Origin: Verrucomicrobiota bacterium JB022
GTDB lineage: Bacteria; Verrucomicrobiota; Verrucomicrobiia; Opitutales; Oceanipulchritudinaceae
Direction of reading: 5' to 3'
Assembly: GCA_030673845.1 (NCBI GenBank)
Contig: JAUTCQ010000020.1
Coordinates: 62,001-126,000 of the forward strand
DNA: 64,000 nt
This document shows positions 42,988 through 50,691 of this stretch, piece after piece. Each line of letters begins with the position of its first letter. Within the stretch, counting starts at the first letter, position 1. The position numbers were made by a program, and so were the translations under genes. A model generated the notes under the pieces. That model saw nothing but the letters and a program-made list of their open reading frames with translations. It searched no databases and had not been told where the DNA came from.

Positions 42988-43054
42988 AATGCATTTTTTT
43001 TCCTTTACACTTGCCAAGCCCTGAAAACCTGTCTTTATCTCTAGTTTTTCTGGC

Positions 43055-43131
43055 GGCAGGATAGCTCAGTTGGTTAGAGCGAAGGACTCATAAGCCTTAG
43101 GTCGCCGGTTCGATCCCGGCTCCTGCTACCA
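43055..43131 (+). tRNA. tRNA with CAT anticodon (Met, elongator type; tRNA-Ile2 possible)
   Basis: A full cloverleaf can be drawn: acceptor GGCAGGA/TCCTGCT (first pair G-T), D arm GCTC/GAGC, anticodon CAT at 43089-43091 in loop CTCATAA, T arm GCCGG/CCGGC with TTCGATC, then A and encoded CCA. The last pair of the anticodon stem is an A-G mismatch, which is unusual. CAT is also used by tRNA-Ile2 after lysidine modification, so Met is a preference, not proof. An integrase frame on the other strand ends inside this gene. Confidence 0.9.
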
Positions 43132-43756
43132 TTCCATCCTGCTGATGGTCAGCGACATGCACCGTCAATTTGTGACTAAGCGTGTCAGTTTCAGCGGCTT
43201 GCGCTTCTCGACCCGAGAGAACCCGATTGCCAGCCGATGACAGCGAAAGACCACAAAAGTCTGTGAAATCGGTGCATATATCGGTGCAGCTTGCGCCCAG
43301 CGGAACGAGCTTTTGCACCGTTGCGGCCGAGGGTAATTGAGACACGTCGGTATAGCGATTGGCCGAAAGATTGGCGTCTTCGTGCCGGGCCAGAAACTGC
43401 ACCATTTGCGTGGGCACCCCTTGAGCCATAAGCCCCGTGATGTAAGTATGCCGTAGCGCGTGGAAATCCAAGTCGCCTTCAAGCATCCGGTAGACCACTC
43501 CCACCGCCTGCAGGTCCTTTTGTAGCCGAGTGGAGTTTGGAATGCGGTAGCGAAGAACGTGATCGGAAGACAAGGCCTCCTTTGGCCTAATTTGACGCAG
43601 AATGGAGAGCGTCTCGCTGTCGATCGGGAGCTTCACTTCCTTCTTATTTTTGGTGATCGAAGAGCGGAAGCGCAGATAAGGGATCGGCACATCCAAGTAG
43701 ACATCACCCCATTTCGCAACCCGTTGAGGATGACAAGGTTTATCCTCGCTCGTCAC
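43097..43756 (-). pseudogene. truncated tyrosine recombinase/integrase, C-terminal catalytic part
   Basis: About 219 residues of the catalytic half of a phage-type tyrosine recombinase. The HxxR motif is HALRHTYITGL and the second His-plus-Tyr region is LARHEDANLSANRYTDV, with the nucleophilic Tyr present. The N-terminal DNA-binding half and first catalytic Arg region are missing or incomplete, because the frame begins only about 20 bp from a second tRNA gene. The frame's final residues (VAGAGIEPAT) are a translation of the antisense strand of the tRNA, a well-known sign that the element inserted into that tRNA's 3' end. It is a remnant of an integrated element and is probably inactive. Confidence 0.82.
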
Positions 43757-43778
43757 GCCCTGTCACGGGGCATAGGTA

Positions 43779-43853
43779 TGGTGCGGGCGGAGGGAATCGA
43801 ACCCTCATTTCAGGCTTGGGAAGCCCACGTATTAGCCTTTATACGACGCCCGC
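43779..43853 (-). tRNA. tRNA-Gly (CCC)
   Basis: On the minus strand the acceptor GCGGGCG/CGCCCGC is perfect and the D arm is GTAT/ATAC. The anticodon loop TTCCCAA carries anticodon CCC (plus-strand positions 43818-43820), and the T arm is GAGGG/CCCTC with TTCGATT, ending with A and encoded CCA. Two G-T pairs stand at the outer end of the anticodon stem. It is convergent with the CAT tRNA, and the integrase remnant fills the gap between them. Confidence 0.92.
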
Positions 43854-43959
43854 AGTGATGCGGTGGGACAAAGAGGGCAGCGTGGGGAGTGAAGGCTGGT
43901 TTGGCAAGCGGGAAAGTGTTGAGAATGATGGCCAGCTTCCCTTCTGCGCTTGAGTGATC

Positions 43960-44556
43960 TTACTCGTAGCGGCGTCGACTTTCGAGGGCGCTGCGGAGGG
44001 TAGAAGCATCGGCCATCGTGACCCCTCCCCCACTGGGCAGGCCGAAGCCAATTCGCGTCACCTTCACGCCCGCCGGGTCGAGGATCTCTTCCTGCAGGTA
44101 ATGGCAGGTGGCCTCGCCTTCCACGTCGTTGCCGAGGGCGAGGACGACTTCCTCTACCTGGTCGCGCTGGATGCGCTCGGCGAGATGGTGCAGGTTCAGG
44201 TTTTCCGGGCCAACCTGGTGGAGGGGCGAGAGCTTGCCGTAGAGCACGTGGTAGCGGCCCCGATAGGCGGAGCTGCGCTCGATCGCCATCAAATCGGGCA
44301 CGTGCTCGACGATGCAGAGCAGGTGGGCATCGCGCTGCGGGTTCTGGCAAATGGGGCAGAGCGGCTCTTCCGCCAGGTTGCCACACTCGGTGCAGCGTTG
44401 GATCGTTTCGCTCGCCTCCTGCAGGGCTGCGAGTAGCGAGGGCAGGTCTTGCGGGCGCTCGACGAGCAGGTGCAGGGCCACGCGCTCGGCCGAGCGATGG
44501 CCGAGGCCTGGCAGTCGCTTGAGCAGTTGCTGGACTCTGTCGAAGCTCGGCGTCAT
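43960..44556 (-). CDS. recR: recombination mediator RecR
   Basis: A 198-residue RecR that works with RecF and RecO to load RecA on single-stranded gaps. It shows the N-terminal helix-hairpin-helix (LLKRLPGLGHRSAERVALHLL), the four-cysteine zinc site (CTECGNL and CPIC) and the Toprim domain (LLCIVEHVPDLMAIE, LALGNDVEGEATCHYL, ending in the conserved GFGLPSGGGVTMADASTLRSAL). It lies 9 bp after ybaB on the same strand, the common arrangement, although dnaX is not beside them. Confidence 0.96.
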   Translation of the reverse strand: MTPSFDRVQQLLKRLPGLGHRSAERVALHLLVERPQDLPSLLAALQEASETIQRCTECGNLAEEPLCPICQNPQRDAHLLCIVEHVPDLMAIERSSAYRGRYHVLYGKLSPLHQVGPENLNLHHLAERIQRDQVEEVVLALGNDVEGEATCHYLQEEILDPAGVKVTRIGFGLPSGGGVTMADASTLRSALESRRRYE

Positions 44557-44565
44557 GCGCCGGGG

Positions 44566-44874
44566 CTAGAACATGCCCGGCAGGCTGAAGCCGGAGGTGA
44601 TGGCGCTCATCTTTTCTTCGCTCTGGGCCTTGCTGCGGTTGACGGCTTCGCGCACGGCCTCGGTGAGCGTTTCTTCGATCAGCTGGCGGTCTTCCTTCAG
44701 GAACTCGGGATCGAGCTGGATCGCCTTGATCTCCTGCTGGAGCGTGATCTTGATGTTGACCGCGCCGCCGCCGCCGGAGACCTCGATCACGGTCTGCGCC
44801 ATTTCATCTTGCAGGGTTTGCAGTTGTTGCTGCATCTTGGCAGCCTGCTTCATCAGTTTTCCGACTCCGACCAT
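44566..44874 (-). CDS. YbaB/EbfC nucleoid-associated protein
   Basis: A 102-residue small DNA-binding protein of the YbaB/EbfC family, starting at ATG 44874 (MVGVGKLMKQAAKMQQQ). Family features are the N-terminal coiled helix, the central VIEVSGGGGAVNIKITLQQEIKAIQLDPEFL region and the late GFSLPGMF. The first 13 residues of the longer frame to 44913 are not conserved in style and are left out. Dimers bind and shape DNA. It is co-transcribed with recR. Confidence 0.92.
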   Translation of the reverse strand: MVGVGKLMKQAAKMQQQLQTLQDEMAQTVIEVSGGGGAVNIKITLQQEIKAIQLDPEFLKEDRQLIEETLTEAVREAVNRSKAQSEEKMSAITSGFSLPGMF

Positions 44875-45084
44875 AAGTGCGCCAAGGATTTGGGAGGGTT
44901 TGGCCAGAGTCAAGCTTCTCGTCTCAAGGTATGATAATCAATGATTACGGCAAAAAAAACATTGCCGAAACGGTGTTGTTTGCCGAAATAAAAACCGGGT
45001 TTCATCTTCGGCTTGTTATTCTGTTGATCAAACAAACTCCGGCCGTCAGACTGCGCTGAACACTTACTCGTCGCGTGCTTATCC

Positions 45085-45984
45085 ATGGCTCCTCGCAAGA
45101 TCAGCTTCATTAACTATAAAGGTGGGGTCGGAAAGACCTCCTGCATTGTCAACGTCGCTGCCTGTCTCGCCGAAATGGGCAAGCGCACTCTGCTGGTGGA
45201 CTTGGACACCCAGTCCAACGCAAGTATCTGGCTGATGAGGCTGGAGCGTTGGAACAAGCTCAACCTCAACGGGCAGGGATCCGTCTTTTCGATCTTCGAG
45301 CCCGCTCAGGAGCGGATCAAGGACATCATCGTCAAGGACGTGGTGATCGACCGCTCCGGCAACCAGATCCTCCCGGGCCTCGACCTGCTGCCGACCAGCT
45401 TCAACCTGATCGACGTCGAGCACGAGTATCAGCCCAAGGACGGTCGCCCGCCCTACGTGAAGTTCCAGGAGCAGCTCGCGGAGGTCGAAAACGACTACGA
45501 CTTTATCTTTTTCGACTGCCCGCCCAACGTGTTGCGCGCCTCGCAGTGCGGCCTCTTTGCCTCCAACGAGGTGTATGTGCCGTCCAACCCCGACGCGCTG
45601 AGCCTGATCGGCTTTACGTTGCTGACGGGCAAGCTGTTGCAGTTCAACGAGCGCTCGGCCAGCTTCCGCCGTAGCGGCATGGGCAAGCCGGCGCAGATCC
45701 AGGGCATCCTGTTCAACGGCATCAAGGCCAACATGGACATCGAGGTACCGAAGATGCGCATGCAGTTCCGCCTCAACCAGTTCCGCAACCAGAAGAAGGT
45801 CTCGGCCAACGCGAAGATCTTCGGAGCCTCGATCCGCGATGCAGTCGTGGTGCGGCGCGCGGTAACCTTGGGCCTCCCCGTCGTCTCCGTCGGCCAGTCG
45901 CCGGGTACCGACGGGGTGTTGAGCGATTACAAAGCCTTGGCGCGCCAGATCATGCGCCACGGCACGACCTCTTCCGCCCTTTAA
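45085..45984 (+). CDS. ParA-family ATPase heading a three-gene module
   Basis: A 299-residue ParA/MinD-type ATPase. The deviant Walker A is KGGVGKT (residues 12-18), the A' region is LLVDLDTQSNAS, and Walker B is FIFFDCPPN. Such proteins form ATP-dependent dimers on DNA or membrane and position cargo such as DNA, chemoreceptor arrays or carboxysomes. No ParB gene or parS-like repeat is nearby, so this is not an ordinary chromosome-partition pair. It is followed by two genes I do not recognise, at spacings of 31 and 9 bp. It reads divergently from ybaB-recR, and the 210 bp upstream are AT-rich and likely hold the promoter. The first ATG is at 45085. Confidence 0.93.
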   Translation: MAPRKISFINYKGGVGKTSCIVNVAACLAEMGKRTLLVDLDTQSNASIWLMRLERWNKLNLNGQGSVFSIFEPAQERIKDIIVKDVVIDRSGNQILPGLDLLPTSFNLIDVEHEYQPKDGRPPYVKFQEQLAEVENDYDFIFFDCPPNVLRASQCGLFASNEVYVPSNPDALSLIGFTLLTGKLLQFNERSASFRRSGMGKPAQIQGILFNGIKANMDIEVPKMRMQFRLNQFRNQKKVSANAKIFGASIRDAVVVRRAVTLGLPVVSVGQSPGTDGVLSDYKALARQIMRHGTTSSAL

Positions 45985-46015
45985 CCCCCTGCCCTAGCAG
46001 CCGATTCCTTTCATT

Positions 46016-46966
46016 ATGGAAAACAGCCCCAGCGGTGTGACCAAACAGGAGTGGGATTCCGTCCGCGAGCGCTTCAAGAGCTCGATGATGGTGGGAACCG
46101 AAATGGCCAAGCTGGCCTCGAACGTCGACCGCGTCTGGCCCCTCAAGGGGCGCGACGAGGTGCCGCTCAAATACCTGCCGCTGACGCTGGACGAGCTGCT
46201 GATGCTCCCGGGGATCGCCGAACACCCCAAGCGGGTGCGGCTGATGATGGACATTTTTGAGGAGACGATGGCCTTTGACGACCCCTTCGGCGAAATGGCC
46301 GAGCAGGTCGATTCGTCTTCGCGCCACGACGACAAGCCGCTCAAAGTGCTGAAAGACCTCGAGATCCCGCGCGAATACCCCGTCGATCTCTGCAACATTT
46401 CCGCCGAAACGCGCAAGTTCTGTCAGGACGAAGACATCAAGACCATCGGCGACTTCCTGCTCTTTGCCCAAAACATGGCGCAAAACGTCGTGGTGGGCGG
46501 AGACTTCCGCACCATGCTCAACGGCTTTACCAGCCAGGACGAGAAGGAGATCGCCAAGTATCTGCCCAATCGCCCCGGCTTCCCCGGGCTGCACCTGCCG
46601 GAAGCGTTCGGCCATATCGCCCGCTCCCTCAGCCCCGAGCAGTTTGTCTACATGCTGCAGCGCTTTGGTGGCAAGCCGACCGCCGAGCAAAAGCAGTTGC
46701 GCGAGCTGAGCCAGGAAGAAGTGACTGCCCTCGACGAGCGCTTCAACACCCAGAAGCACAAGCTCTTTGCCTTCTTCGAGAAGGAATCGCTGGATGTGCT
46801 GACCGTCCTCAAGGAGGGTGGCTCGCGGCAGGAGCGCTACTTTATGGTGCTCAACGACCCGCAGCTCGAAATCGTGGCCATGGGGGTCGCTCGGATCATG
46901 ACGGGCGAAGCCGGAAGCGGAAAAGCGCGCAAGAAGGGCTTTTTCGCCCGCCTTTTTGGCCGATAA
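46016..46966 (+). CDS. unrecognised protein, second gene of the ParA module
   Basis: A 316-residue soluble protein I do not recognise. It has no signal peptide or membrane helix. Visible landmarks are LKYLPLTLDELLMLPGIAEHP near residue 50, a middle segment LCNISAETRKFCQDEDIKTIGDFLLFAQ that has the feel of a helix-hairpin-helix or death-like helical fold, and a helical C-terminal half. The end is strongly basic and aromatic (KARKKGFFARLFGR). Such tails often bind membrane or act as short partner-binding motifs. As the gene between a ParA ATPase and a coiled-coil protein it may be the adaptor that the ATPase recognises. Function unknown. Confidence 0.8.
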   Translation: MENSPSGVTKQEWDSVRERFKSSMMVGTEMAKLASNVDRVWPLKGRDEVPLKYLPLTLDELLMLPGIAEHPKRVRLMMDIFEETMAFDDPFGEMAEQVDSSSRHDDKPLKVLKDLEIPREYPVDLCNISAETRKFCQDEDIKTIGDFLLFAQNMAQNVVVGGDFRTMLNGFTSQDEKEIAKYLPNRPGFPGLHLPEAFGHIARSLSPEQFVYMLQRFGGKPTAEQKQLRELSQEEVTALDERFNTQKHKLFAFFEKESLDVLTVLKEGGSRQERYFMVLNDPQLEIVAMGVARIMTGEAGSGKARKKGFFARLFGR

Positions 46967-46975
46967 TGGCTTATT

Positions 46976-47692
46976 ATGGCTTCCGAGCCAAAAGGTAGGA
47001 TCCTTTTTCGCCCCATTCTCGAAACGCGCCCCGGCGATACCATCAAGCCGGGAGATATCGCGCATATCCCGGCGGCTCCACCGCCTGGGCCAGGCACGCC
47101 ACCGACGATCGACGCTATCATCCGGCGCACCCGCGAAGCTGCCCGCCGTTGGCGCTACCGCAGGGGAGAAGATTTGCCCGCAGCCGAAGGCGATCTGCCC
47201 GACCCGGATGACCTCGCCCAGCGCGAGCGTGAGCTGAGGCAGCGCGAATATATCGTCGCCGAGCACCAGCGCGAACTGGAAGAAGACCGCATGCTGCTGG
47301 CCGCACGCGAGCAACAGTGGCAGCGGCGCCTCGAACAGCAGCGCCCGCCCGGCGCCGATCAGGGGCGCCTGCAAGAGCTGCAGCGACAACTCCACAGCGT
47401 CGAACGCCGCAACCAGGAGCTGGAAGAGGCGTTGCAACTGGCCACGCAAGCCGCCCTGGCCGAGGCCACCAGCGCGGGCGACTCCGACATCATGGCCGAG
47501 CGCGAGGCCTTCATCGAAGAAAGCGAAAACGCTCTTTTTGAAAAAGCGATGGAACTGCAGGAGCTGGAGACACAGCTCGCGCACATCATGGACGAACTGA
47601 AGGCAGTGGCGGAAGAGCTGGGTGTCGACTGGGCCACTTTAGCCGGAGCCCTTAAGCTGCCCCAATCCGACGCTCCCGGAGCGGACGAATAG
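46976..47692 (+). CDS. coiled-coil protein, third gene of the ParA module
   Basis: A 238-residue protein starting at ATG 46976. Residues 1-75 are a Pro-rich and Arg-rich segment (GDTIKPGDIAHIPAAPPPGPG, then IIRRTREAARRWRYRRG). From about residue 80 to 215 the sequence is a long coiled coil rich in Glu, Gln, Leu and Arg. It is interrupted near 125 (RPPGADQGR), and the last 25 residues are mildly hydrophobic and then acidic. It has no enzyme motif. It probably forms a rod or scaffold and may link the ParA system to its cargo; this is inference from architecture alone. Confidence 0.75.
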   Translation: MASEPKGRILFRPILETRPGDTIKPGDIAHIPAAPPPGPGTPPTIDAIIRRTREAARRWRYRRGEDLPAAEGDLPDPDDLAQRERELRQREYIVAEHQRELEEDRMLLAAREQQWQRRLEQQRPPGADQGRLQELQRQLHSVERRNQELEEALQLATQAALAEATSAGDSDIMAEREAFIEESENALFEKAMELQELETQLAHIMDELKAVAEELGVDWATLAGALKLPQSDAPGADE

Positions 47693-47829
47693 CCGTGCAC
47701 AACAGCGGCCAAGGGCGTCGTTTTGCAGTGCCTGCCAGAGCGTAAAGGCGCGCGCAGCCGCTTCTTTACCGGGATCACCCCAGGATAAGCCGAGTGGCAT
47801 CGTTCCGGCTGGCAACAAGGCCTACTCCC

Positions 47830-48840
47830 ATGAAACCCTCCCATACCCTAGCCCTTGGTGCCCTCGGCCTGGGTGCAGCCACCGTCTGGTGGCATCAGCG
47901 CCGGCCCCGTTATTCATTTGCCGACCGTGTGGTGGTCTTGACCGGCGGCTCGCGCGGTCTTGGCCTCGAACTGGCGCGTCAACTGGCCGAAGAAGGGGCC
48001 GTGCTGGCCCTACTGGCGCGCGATTCGGATGAATTGCTGACCGCAGCGCATGAGCTACGAGCCCTCGGGGGCGCCGTGCGGTGCTACCCGTGCGACGTCG
48101 GCAGCGCCGAGGAAGTCGAGCACACCATGCATGCCATCGATGCCGACCTTGGCCGGATCGACGTGCTGATCCACAACGCGGGCCGGATCCTCTGCGCGCC
48201 GGTGGACAATCTGCGTCGTGAGGATTTCGAGGCATCCATGCGCACCCATTTTTACGGGGCGCTGCACACGACCCTGGCCGCTCTTCCGATCATGCACCGC
48301 CAACGGGAGGCGCGCATCCTGTATGTCAGCTCCATCGGGGGCAAGATCGGCATTCCGCATATGGCCCCCTATTCTGCCAGCAAGCACGCGCTGGCCGGCT
48401 TCGCCCGTGCCCTGGCGGCAGAGCTGCGCCCAACCCAAATTCGTGTAACGCTGGCTTGCCCGGGGCTGCTGCGCACAGGCTCTCACCGCGCCGCCCTCTT
48501 TGGCGGCAAGGCGGAGGCAGAAGCCCGTGTCTTTACGGCTGCCGCGACCGCACCAGGCGTCACCGTCTCTGCGGATTTGGCGGCGCGACGCTTGATCGAG
48601 GCCTGCCGTGCCGGACGGGCGGAAGTGACCTTCCCTTGGCAGTGGCGCATGACGGGAGCCGGTTTCGAACTGTTTCCTGAAATGGCGCAGACGGCCAACG
48701 GGCTCATCTCCCGTGTCTTGCCGGCTGCCACGCCCACCCACACGCCAATTCGCACTGGCAAGGAGGTGCGCGGCCCACAGCCGGGCGTCTGGTCGAAGCG
48801 ACACGAAGAGCAGCTGGCGGCACGCATGCACCAGCACTAA
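47830..48840 (+). CDS. short-chain dehydrogenase with N-terminal membrane anchor
   Basis: A 336-residue classical SDR. The ATG at 47830 gives a short hydrophobic N-terminus (LALGALGLGAATVWW) that may anchor it to the inner membrane. The Rossmann motif is TGGSRGLG, the NNAG motif is HNAG, and the catalytic residues are Ser in VSSIGG and YSASK. An 80-residue C-terminal tail goes beyond the normal SDR core. The membrane-linked SDRs of this type often act on lipids or quinone-like substrates; the exact reaction is unknown. It is monocistronic and convergent with a zinc alcohol dehydrogenase. Confidence 0.88.
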   Translation: MKPSHTLALGALGLGAATVWWHQRRPRYSFADRVVVLTGGSRGLGLELARQLAEEGAVLALLARDSDELLTAAHELRALGGAVRCYPCDVGSAEEVEHTMHAIDADLGRIDVLIHNAGRILCAPVDNLRREDFEASMRTHFYGALHTTLAALPIMHRQREARILYVSSIGGKIGIPHMAPYSASKHALAGFARALAAELRPTQIRVTLACPGLLRTGSHRAALFGGKAEAEARVFTAAATAPGVTVSADLAARRLIEACRAGRAEVTFPWQWRMTGAGFELFPEMAQTANGLISRVLPAATPTHTPIRTGKEVRGPQPGVWSKRHEEQLAARMHQH

Positions 48841-48868
48841 AAAGCCGGCGGCTTGATTGGCCGCCGGT
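48838..48868 (-). terminator. terminator after the zinc dehydrogenase gene
   Basis: On the minus strand CCGGCGGC pairs with GCCGCCGG across a 7-nt loop and is followed by TTTTT. It lies 10 bp after the dehydrogenase stop and overlaps the end of the convergent SDR gene. Confidence 0.82.
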
Positions 48869-48877
48869 CCATTCGTT

Positions 48878-50032
48878 TTACGGGGTCAGGACAACCTTCA
48901 CACAGTTGTCCTGCTTTTTCTTGAAGATATCGTAGCCGTGGCTGATCTCCGAGAGCGGCAGGCGGTGGGTGATGATGTCGTCGAGCACGATCTTGCCCTC
49001 CTCGACGAGATGGCAGAGGTGGTCGATGTATTTGTGTACCGGGGCTTGACCGGCCGCGATCTTCAGGCCCTTGTCAAAAATCTGGCCGATCGGGAAGTTG
49101 TCGTAAGACATCCCATAAACGCCAAGAATGCTGACCGTGCCGCCACGGCGCACGGCGCTGAAGCAGCTCCTGAGCGCGTTGATCGTGCCGACTTGCAGGT
49201 GCACAATGTTTCCGAGCTTGTCGAGTGTGCTGCGTTCGGCCTCCATCCCCACGGCGTCGACGCAAACATCGGCCCCACGTCCTTCCGTCATCTCCCGAAT
49301 GACTTCGACCGGATCGGCCTCCTTGTAGTTGATCGTCTCGCTCTTGGCAGTGCGCTTCGCCATATCGAGTCGGTATTGCTCCTTGTCGATGCCGATCACG
49401 CGCTTGGCCCCTCGTAGCCAGGCCACTTTTTGAGCCATGAGGCCAACGGGGCCACAGCCGAAGACGGCGACGGTCTCCCCACCCTGCACGTTGGCCCAGT
49501 CGATCCCCGTATACCCAGTCGGGAAAATGTCCGTCAGAAAAAGGACCTGTTCGTCGGTCAGCGCCGGGCTGACCTTGCGGGGGCCAAAATCGGCATAGGG
49601 TACGCGCACGTATTCGGCTTGGCCGCCATCGTAGCCGCCATACATGCCGGTGTAGCCAAAGAGCGCCCCACCCTTCTGGTGCAACAGGCCGCCTTCGGGG
49701 CCGTAGTTGTCGTTGGAATGCTCGCAGTGGCCGGGCAATTCGTGCTGGCAAAAGAAGCAGCACCCGCAGGCGATAGGGAATGGCACGACGACGCGGTCTC
49801 CCTTGCGCAGCGTTTTGACTTCGCGGCCTACCTCTTCCACGATGCCCATAAACTCGTGGCCGGGCACCATGTTTTTGAGCTGCGGCAGATAGCCGTCGTA
49901 GATGTGGAGGTCGGACCCGCAAATGGCCGTAGCCGTGACGCGGATGATGGCGTCTTGCGGGTCGAGGATCTTCGGATCGGGCACGTCTTCGTAGACGATC
50001 TTCCCAGGGCGGTGAAAAACGGCTGCTTTCAT
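48878..50032 (-). CDS. zinc-dependent alcohol dehydrogenase (formaldehyde dehydrogenase-like)
   Basis: A 384-residue medium-chain dehydrogenase. Catalytic-zinc residues are in AICGSDLH (Cys38) and GHEFMG (His-Glu near 60). The four structural-zinc cysteines lie in CGCCFFCQHELPGHC. The Rossmann motif is FGCGPVGLMA, and the insertion and C-terminus match the glutathione-independent formaldehyde dehydrogenase group (TGYTGIDWANV, QAPVHKYIDHL). It oxidises an alcohol or aldehyde with NAD in the cytoplasm. It is a single gene with its own terminator, and nothing nearby points to a pathway. Confidence 0.93.
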   Translation of the reverse strand: MKAAVFHRPGKIVYEDVPDPKILDPQDAIIRVTATAICGSDLHIYDGYLPQLKNMVPGHEFMGIVEEVGREVKTLRKGDRVVVPFPIACGCCFFCQHELPGHCEHSNDNYGPEGGLLHQKGGALFGYTGMYGGYDGGQAEYVRVPYADFGPRKVSPALTDEQVLFLTDIFPTGYTGIDWANVQGGETVAVFGCGPVGLMAQKVAWLRGAKRVIGIDKEQYRLDMAKRTAKSETINYKEADPVEVIREMTEGRGADVCVDAVGMEAERSTLDKLGNIVHLQVGTINALRSCFSAVRRGGTVSILGVYGMSYDNFPIGQIFDKGLKIAAGQAPVHKYIDHLCHLVEEGKIVLDDIITHRLPLSEISHGYDIFKKKQDNCVKVVLTP

Positions 50033-50079
50033 ACTACAGCCGTGAGCAATGCGTCTGCCAATCCTAACGAGGATGCACC

Positions 50080-50655
50080 CTACGAGCGGCGTTCCTCGTC
50101 TTCATCGTCATCCTCTTCGTCCTCGTAATCGTCCTCCTCATCCTCGTAATCCTCATCGTCGTCGAAGTCGTCATCATCTTCTTCGTCGTCGTAATCAGAG
50201 GCATCGTCGTCGGCGTCTTCGTAAGCTTCATCGCTGTCGAAGTCGTCGTCGCCTTCCTCGTCACCCACGTCTTCGTCTTCATCCGCAGGCTCAGGCTCGG
50301 GCTCATACTTGAGCTCGCCCGAGTAGCCCATCTCGTCGAGCAGGGCGTTGATTTCGGCGCCCCGCTCCTGAGAGGGATCGTAAACAAAGTCGAGGTGCGG
50401 CAGGTACTTGAGCGTGATGGTCTTGCCCATGTAGTGCCGGATTTCGACGTGATTACGGGTGAAGAAGTGGTCTGCATCGCGCTGCGCCGACTCGTCGCCA
50501 AAGACGGAGTAGAACACCTTCGCCGTGCGCAAGTTGGGGGCCACGTCCACATCCAGGATGGTGATGGTCGTGGCCCGGGAGCGAAAGCGCGTGTGCAGGA
50601 TCATGCTGATCTCGCGCTTGAGCAGCTCGTTAACGCGGATCTGCCGCTGTGACAT
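50080..50655 (-). CDS. rbfA: ribosome-binding factor A with a long acidic tail
   Basis: A 191-residue RbfA. The first 120 residues are the normal KH-type domain (QIRVNELLKREISMIL, VDVAPNLRTAKVFYSVFG, LKYLPHLDFVYD) that binds the immature 30S subunit and helps 16S rRNA maturation. The remaining 70 residues are almost only Asp and Glu with some Tyr (for instance YDDEEDDDDFDDDEDYEDEE), an extension absent from typical RbfA. The frame is intact, ending with ERRS. It is the last gene of nusA-infB-rbfA, 36 bp after infB. Confidence 0.93.
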   Translation of the reverse strand: MSQRQIRVNELLKREISMILHTRFRSRATTITILDVDVAPNLRTAKVFYSVFGDESAQRDADHFFTRNHVEIRHYMGKTITLKYLPHLDFVYDPSQERGAEINALLDEMGYSGELKYEPEPEPADEDEDVGDEEGDDDFDSDEAYEDADDDASDYDDEEDDDDFDDDEDYEDEEDDYEDEEDDDEDEERRS

Positions 50656-50691
50656 AGGTCTGGTCTCGAGTTGGGTGGAGACACCAGCGCC

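Noticed and set aside
43559-43858. Plus-strand frame ending in EGIEPSFQAWEA-like residues
   Set aside because: The ending is simply the antisense of tRNA-Gly read as protein, and the rest shadows the integrase remnant.
45085-47692. ParA gene as a chromosome-partition (ParAB) locus
   Set aside because: No ParB-like gene, no parS-like repeats and no gidAB neighbours are present.
50090-50310. CRISPR-like or satellite repeat
   Set aside because: The regularity is the GAD/GAA-rich coding tract of the acidic RbfA tail; there are no spacers or fixed repeat units.
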